Origin: Tabrizicola sp. TH137
GTDB lineage: Bacteria; Pseudomonadota; Alphaproteobacteria; Rhodobacterales; Rhodobacteraceae
Direction of reading: 5' to 3'
Length of the DNA stretch: 64,000 nt
Assembly: GCF_002855575.1 (NCBI RefSeq)
Contig: NZ_PKRQ01000002.1
Coordinates: 434,001-498,000, forward strand
In this document: one piece after another, positions 60,605-64,000 of the stretch
Layout of the letters: each line of letters starts with the position of its first letter
Position numbering within the stretch: position 1 is the first letter of the stretch
Translations under genes and position numbers: made by a program
The notes under the pieces: model-generated
What the model was told of the DNA's origin: nothing
Database searches by the model: none
What the model saw: the letters and a program-made list of their open reading frames with translations, nothing else

Positions 60605-60644
60605 GGGAAAAAGGATGGCCCGCCGCCCTCAGGCGACGGGCCAT
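60605..60644 (-). terminator. Attenuator between aglE and aglF
   Basis: On the minus strand ATGGCCCG (with inner CGCC) pairs with CGGGCCAT and is followed by CCTTTTTCC. Partial termination here would make more binding protein than permease, a usual design in sugar ABC operons. Confidence 0.75.
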
Positions 60645-60656
60645 GTCTCGCGCCGT

Positions 60657-62009
60657 TTACTGCAACGAATCCCAGGTCGCCTGGATCGAGTCGGCCACTT
60701 CCTGTGCCGACTTGCCGCCGACATAGTCCACCATCCCGGTCCAGAACACGCCCGCGCCCACGCCGCCCGGCATCAGGTCCGACCCGTCAAAGCGGAAGGT
60801 CGTCGCATTCAGCAGGATGTCGCCCATCTTCTTCAGCGTCGGGTCGCCGTAGAGATCGGTATTCACGCCCTTATGCGGCGTCAGGAACCCGGTCTGGTTC
60901 ATCCACACCTCATGCGCGATGGGCGTGGTCAGGAAGTCGATGAAGGCCCGGCCCGCTTCCGATTCCTTCATCAGACCCATGGTCGTGCCCGCGCCCAGCA
61001 CCGGCTGACCCAGATCCTGCTCGGCAAAGGCCGGGAAGTAGAAGAAATCCGCATCCTCGCCGATCACCGTGCCTTCCGGGAAGAAGGACGGGATGAACGA
61101 CGCCTGACGGTGCATGTAGCACTGCGGCGGCGAGGCAAAGAGCCCCTTGGGGCTGTCCCGGAAATCGGTCGATGCGACCGAACCCGCGCCACCCGACACA
61201 TAGGCATCGTTCTTGGCAAAGGCGCCGAACTGGTCGATGGCGTTCACGACGATCGGGTCATTGAACTTCAGCTCGTTCGACACCCACTTGTCATAGTTCT
61301 CAGGGGTGGTCGTGCGCAGCATCATGTCCTCGACCCAGTCGGTCGCGGGCCAGCCCGTCGCACCGCCCGACCCCAGGCCGATGCACCAGGGCGTGCCGCC
61401 ATCGGCCACGATCTGATCCGTCAGCGCCTTGAGTTCCTCCATCGTGGTCGGAACTTCATAGCCTGCATCCTCGAAATTCTCCGGCACATACCAGACCAGC
61501 GACTTCACATCGACCTTGTAGAAAAAGCCGAAGGTATTCGCCGCCCCATCGGTGCCGGGGAAGGTCACCAGATCCACCCAGGACTGGCCCGCCGCGTAAT
61601 TGTCCTTCGTCCATTGCACGATTTCCGGCGCCATCGGCAGGACCTGCCCCTTCGCCGCCATGCCGCGCATCAGGCCCGGCTGCGGAAACACCGCCACATC
61701 CGGCGGCGACCCTGCCTCGGCGTCGATCACCACCTGCTGCTCAAAGCCTTCCGCCCCGATATACTCCACATCCGCACCCGTGGCCGCCTCGAAATAGGCG
61801 ATCACGCTTTCGAACAGCGCCTGGTCCACGCTCAGCCACGGCCCCAGCACGGTGATCTTCTGGCCGTCCAGATTGTACTTCTCGTCAAAAGCCTTGTAGC
61901 TGTCCCAGTTGAAGGCACCCTCGCCGATGGGAAACTTCAGGTCCTGCGCGGACGCGGTACCGGACAGCAACGCAAGCGCCGCCGCGCCTGCGAGAAACTT
62001 CGCTTTCAT
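60657..62009 (-). CDS. aglE: Alpha-glucoside-binding protein AglE
   Basis: 450 residues, periplasmic. Signal peptide about 1-20 (FLAGAAALALLSGTASAQ). Family 1 binding-protein fold with FEAATGADVEYIGAEGFEQQ and QPGLMRGMAAKGQVLPMAPE. The ATG at 62009 has GGGAGG at 7 nt; the ATG at 62015 is less favoured. First gene of the operon, divergent from the LacI regulator. Confidence 0.93.
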   Translation of the reverse strand: MKAKFLAGAAALALLSGTASAQDLKFPIGEGAFNWDSYKAFDEKYNLDGQKITVLGPWLSVDQALFESVIAYFEAATGADVEYIGAEGFEQQVVIDAEAGSPPDVAVFPQPGLMRGMAAKGQVLPMAPEIVQWTKDNYAAGQSWVDLVTFPGTDGAANTFGFFYKVDVKSLVWYVPENFEDAGYEVPTTMEELKALTDQIVADGGTPWCIGLGSGGATGWPATDWVEDMMLRTTTPENYDKWVSNELKFNDPIVVNAIDQFGAFAKNDAYVSGGAGSVASTDFRDSPKGLFASPPQCYMHRQASFIPSFFPEGTVIGEDADFFYFPAFAEQDLGQPVLGAGTTMGLMKESEAGRAFIDFLTTPIAHEVWMNQTGFLTPHKGVNTDLYGDPTLKKMGDILLNATTFRFDGSDLMPGGVGAGVFWTGMVDYVGGKSAQEVADSIQATWDSLQ

Positions 62010-62074
62010 GGTCATCCTCCCGATTCCCCCGCCCTCTTGACGGGGCACATCCCAACTCCGGCCAGAATCATACT

Positions 62075-62086
62075 CAAACCGCTTTG
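62075..62086. promoter_or_regulatory. LacI-type operator near the aglE promoter
   Basis: CAAACCGCTTTG (CG-centred, arms AAAC/CTTT) is 66 bases before aglE and next to a candidate -10 TATGAT on the minus strand. It matches the AAAN-CG-NTTT form seen again at 62251-62262, so AglR probably binds both. Confidence 0.55.
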
Positions 62087-62178
62087 GATGCCGCACCCTT
62101 GCCGATCCCTCCCGCCAAGTCAATCAAAAGCGCGGCGGCAAAGCCGCCAGACGCCTGCGATATTGGCGACTGCGCCGC

Positions 62179-62189
62179 GAAAACGTTTC
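62179..62189. promoter_or_regulatory. LacI-type operator, middle of the agl divergon
   Basis: GAAAACGTTTC is an 11-nt near-perfect palindrome of LacI-family type, about 170 bases from aglE and 90 from aglR. Weaker in context than the two outer sites. Confidence 0.4.
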
Positions 62190-62209
62190 CCGACCGCCGC
62201 GCTTAACCT

Positions 62210-62262
62210 TTGACCTTGACAGATCGAATCTCTAACCTCCCCCCGAAATTGAAATCGGTTTG
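62210..62262 (+). promoter_or_regulatory. aglR promoter and operator
   Basis: TTGACC (62210-62215), a 17-bp spacer and TAACCT (62233-62238). GAAATCGGTTTG at 62251-62262 lies just after the predicted start, so the repressor would block its own transcription. Confidence 0.55.
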
Positions 62263-62277
62263 GAACCGCAACCCACC

Positions 62278-63309
62278 ATGAACCTCAAGGAACTGGCCAC
62301 CAAGCTGGGCCTCTCGCCCACGACCGTCAGCCGCGCGCTGAATGGCTATCCCGAGGTGAACGAAGCCACGCGCGAACGCGTCATGGCCGCGGCCAAGCGG
62401 CACAATTACCGCCCCAACACCCGCGCCATCCGCCTTGCCACCGGCCGCGCGCTGGCCATCGGCCATGTGATCCCCCTCGCCACGCGGCACGAGATCATGA
62501 ACCCCATCTTCGCCGATTTCATCGCCGGCGCGGGCGAAACCTATTCCCGCAACGGCTATGACATGCTCCTCTCCGTCGTCCCCGACGAGGAAGAGGAACA
62601 GGCCTATCGCGACCTCAAGTCGCGCGGCAGCGCCGATGGCGTGATCCTGCACGCCCCCCGGATGAACGATCCCCGCATCCCCCTGATGCATGAAATCGGC
62701 ATTCCCTTCGTCGTCCATGGCCGCGCCACCGACACCGCCCTCCCCTATTCCTGGGTGGATGTGAACAACCGCCGCGCCTTCCAGCGCGCCACCGAATTCC
62801 TTCTCGATCTGGGCCATGCCCGCATCGGCCTGGTGAACGGCCTCGAATTCATGGATTTCGCCATCCGCCGCCGCACCGGCTATGCCGATGCCCATGCCGC
62901 CCGCGGCCTGCCCCTCGACCCCGCGCTGATGTCCTCCGACGAGATGACCGAAATCTCCGGCTTCCGCGCCGCCTCCGCCATGCTTGACCTGCCCGATCCG
63001 CCGACGGCCTTCCTCGTCGCCTCCATGATCTCGGGCATGGGCGTCCGCCGCGCGATCGAGGGGCGCGGCCTGACCATGGGGCGCGACATCTCGGTCATCA
63101 TCCATGACGATGACCTCTCCTATCTGAAGAATGGCGATGACGTGCCGATCTTCACCGCCACCCGCTCCTCCGTGCGCGAGGCGGGGCGCATCGCCGCCGA
63201 AATGCTGCTTGCCATCATCACCCAGCACGGCAGCGAACCGCAGAACCGGCTTCTCGAAGCCGAACTCATCATCGGCCAGTCCACCGGACCGGCCCCCCGC
63301 CGGGCCTGA
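62278..63309 (+). CDS. aglR: LacI-family regulator of alpha-glucoside uptake
   Basis: 343 residues. LacI HTH and hinge at 1-60 (NLKELATKLGLSPTTVSRALNGYPEVN, RPNTRAIRLATG), then a periplasmic-binding-like sugar domain. The start is the ATG at 62278; the frame reads back to a TTG at 62260 without need. It is followed 4 bp later by the GH1 gene and is divergent from aglEFGAK. Probable repressor released by alpha-glucosides. Confidence 0.9.
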   Translation: MNLKELATKLGLSPTTVSRALNGYPEVNEATRERVMAAAKRHNYRPNTRAIRLATGRALAIGHVIPLATRHEIMNPIFADFIAGAGETYSRNGYDMLLSVVPDEEEEQAYRDLKSRGSADGVILHAPRMNDPRIPLMHEIGIPFVVHGRATDTALPYSWVDVNNRRAFQRATEFLLDLGHARIGLVNGLEFMDFAIRRRTGYADAHAARGLPLDPALMSSDEMTEISGFRAASAMLDLPDPPTAFLVASMISGMGVRRAIEGRGLTMGRDISVIIHDDDLSYLKNGDDVPIFTATRSSVREAGRIAAEMLLAIITQHGSEPQNRLLEAELIIGQSTGPAPRRA

Positions 63310-63313
63310 CCCC

Positions 63314-64000
63314 ATGACGCTTTCCCGTTTCGACTTTCCCGAAGGTTTCCTCTTCGGGGCCGCCACCGCCGCCTACCAGATCGAAGGATCACGCTTCGGC
63401 GGCTGCGGCCCCTGCCACTGGGACAGCTTCGCCGCCACCCCCGGCAATGTCCTGCGCGCCGAGGACGGCGCCACCGCCTGCGACCATTACCACAACTGGC
63501 CCGCCGATCTCGACCTGCTGCGTCAGGCCAATATGGATGCCTACCGCTTCTCCACCTCCTGGGCGCGCGTCATGCCGGATGGCGTCACCGTCAATCCCGA
63601 AGGTCTCGCCTTCTACGACCGTCTGGTGGACGGGATGCTCGAACGCGGCCTGCGCCCCTTCCAGACCCTCTATCACTGGGAACTGCCCTCGGCTCTGGCC
63701 GACAAGGGCGGCTGGGCCAATCGCGACACCTGCCTCCGCTTCGCCGATTTCGCCGAAACCATCACCCGCAGCCTGGGCGACCGCGTCGCCTCCATCGCCA
63801 CGATCAACGAACCCTGGTGCGTGGCCTGGCTCTCCCACTTCCTCGGCCATCACGCGCCCGGCGTGCGCGACATCCGCGCCGCCGCCCGCGCCATGCACCA
63901 CATCCTGCTCGCCCATGGCCTCGCCGTGGAACGGCTGCGCGGCATGGGCCAGCCCGATCTCGGCATCGTGCTGAACTTCGACCATGCCACCCCCGCCTCC
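63314..64000 (+). CDS. Family 1 glycoside hydrolase, beta-glucosidase-like (3' partial)
   Basis: 229 residues visible, cut by the window end. RFDFPEGFLFGAATAAYQIE is the classic GH1 start; YRFSTSWARVMPDG follows, then TLYHWELPSALADKGGW and TINEPWCVAWLSH with the acid/base Glu (NEP motif). The nucleophile ENG motif lies beyond the window. It sits 4 bp after aglR, so beta-glucosides may also enter through this locus or be linked to it by regulation (inference). Confidence 0.92.
   Translation, partial: MTLSRFDFPEGFLFGAATAAYQIEGSRFGGCGPCHWDSFAATPGNVLRAEDGATACDHYHNWPADLDLLRQANMDAYRFSTSWARVMPDGVTVNPEGLAFYDRLVDGMLERGLRPFQTLYHWELPSALADKGGWANRDTCLRFADFAETITRSLGDRVASIATINEPWCVAWLSHFLGHHAPGVRDIRAAARAMHHILLAHGLAVERLRGMGQPDLGIVLNFDHATPAS

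Overview
The window is a GC-rich stretch of chromosome from an alphaproteobacterium. It is most likely a member of the Rhodobacterales (Paracoccaceae, Rhodobacter/Tabrizicola/Gemmobacter-like). The reasons are the GTTC-N7-GTTC SOS box before recA, a CckA-type hybrid kinase, an IscR with a single cysteine in front of a large suf operon, a eukaryote-like NADP isocitrate dehydrogenase, HemP/Bfd/Bfr, and an agl alpha-glucoside locus. No phage, plasmid, insertion sequence or CRISPR was seen, so the region looks like core chromosome with modest accessory pieces. The genus is inferred from gene content only.

Layout. 1-12.6 kb: mfd (5' end cut by the window), a Bcr/CflA-type MFS pump, an acyl-CoA ligase/DsbA-like pair divergent from an XRE-cupin regulator, a YejA-like binding protein with an entericidin-like lipoprotein, a predicted orphan small RNA, 3-hydroxybutyrate dehydrogenase, a patatin phospholipase and a DUF502 membrane protein. 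12.6-17.1 kb: a pseudouridine-type catabolic operon (PfkB kinase, DUF1349, PsuG) and rpsB-tsf. 17.1-20.8 kb: LuxR solo, FAD oxidoreductase, rpe, a small protein and tRNA-Arg(CCG). 20.8-29.0 kb: one long minus-strand iron-sulfur operon, iscR - cysteine desulfurase - sufB - ybjQ - small membrane protein - sufC - sufD - two Yip1-like membrane proteins - sufS. 29-39 kb: hydrolase, HD phosphohydrolase, DUF2235 phospholipase, icd, tandem YitT proteins, typA, LysR, class II amidotransferase. 39-45.8 kb: DUF1330, alaS, recA, a sulfotransferase-like gene, cckA. 45.9-50.5 kb: RsmB-type methylase, SDR, bfr-bfd-hemP iron genes, guaB. 50.6-55.5 kb: GATase1, TehA-like transporter, a PhyH dioxygenase / LysR / ureohydrolase cluster, and a tiny lysine-rich protein. 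55.6-64 kb: aglKAGFE (minus) divergent from a LacI regulator and a GH1 glycosidase that runs off the window.

Three signals are not explained by ordinary annotation. (1) A free-standing small-RNA gene at about 9.85 kb has a consensus promoter, a perfect hairpin and an intrinsic terminator. (2) A 46-bp double palindrome with TTCGAA cores occurs three times in intergenic positions and lengthens neighbouring reading frames with the same peptide. (3) There are several operator-like palindromes: at the iscR promoter and inside the cysteine desulfurase gene, over the start of hemP, before the YitT pair, and at the agl divergon. Gene functions are assigned from remembered family motifs; no database search was possible.
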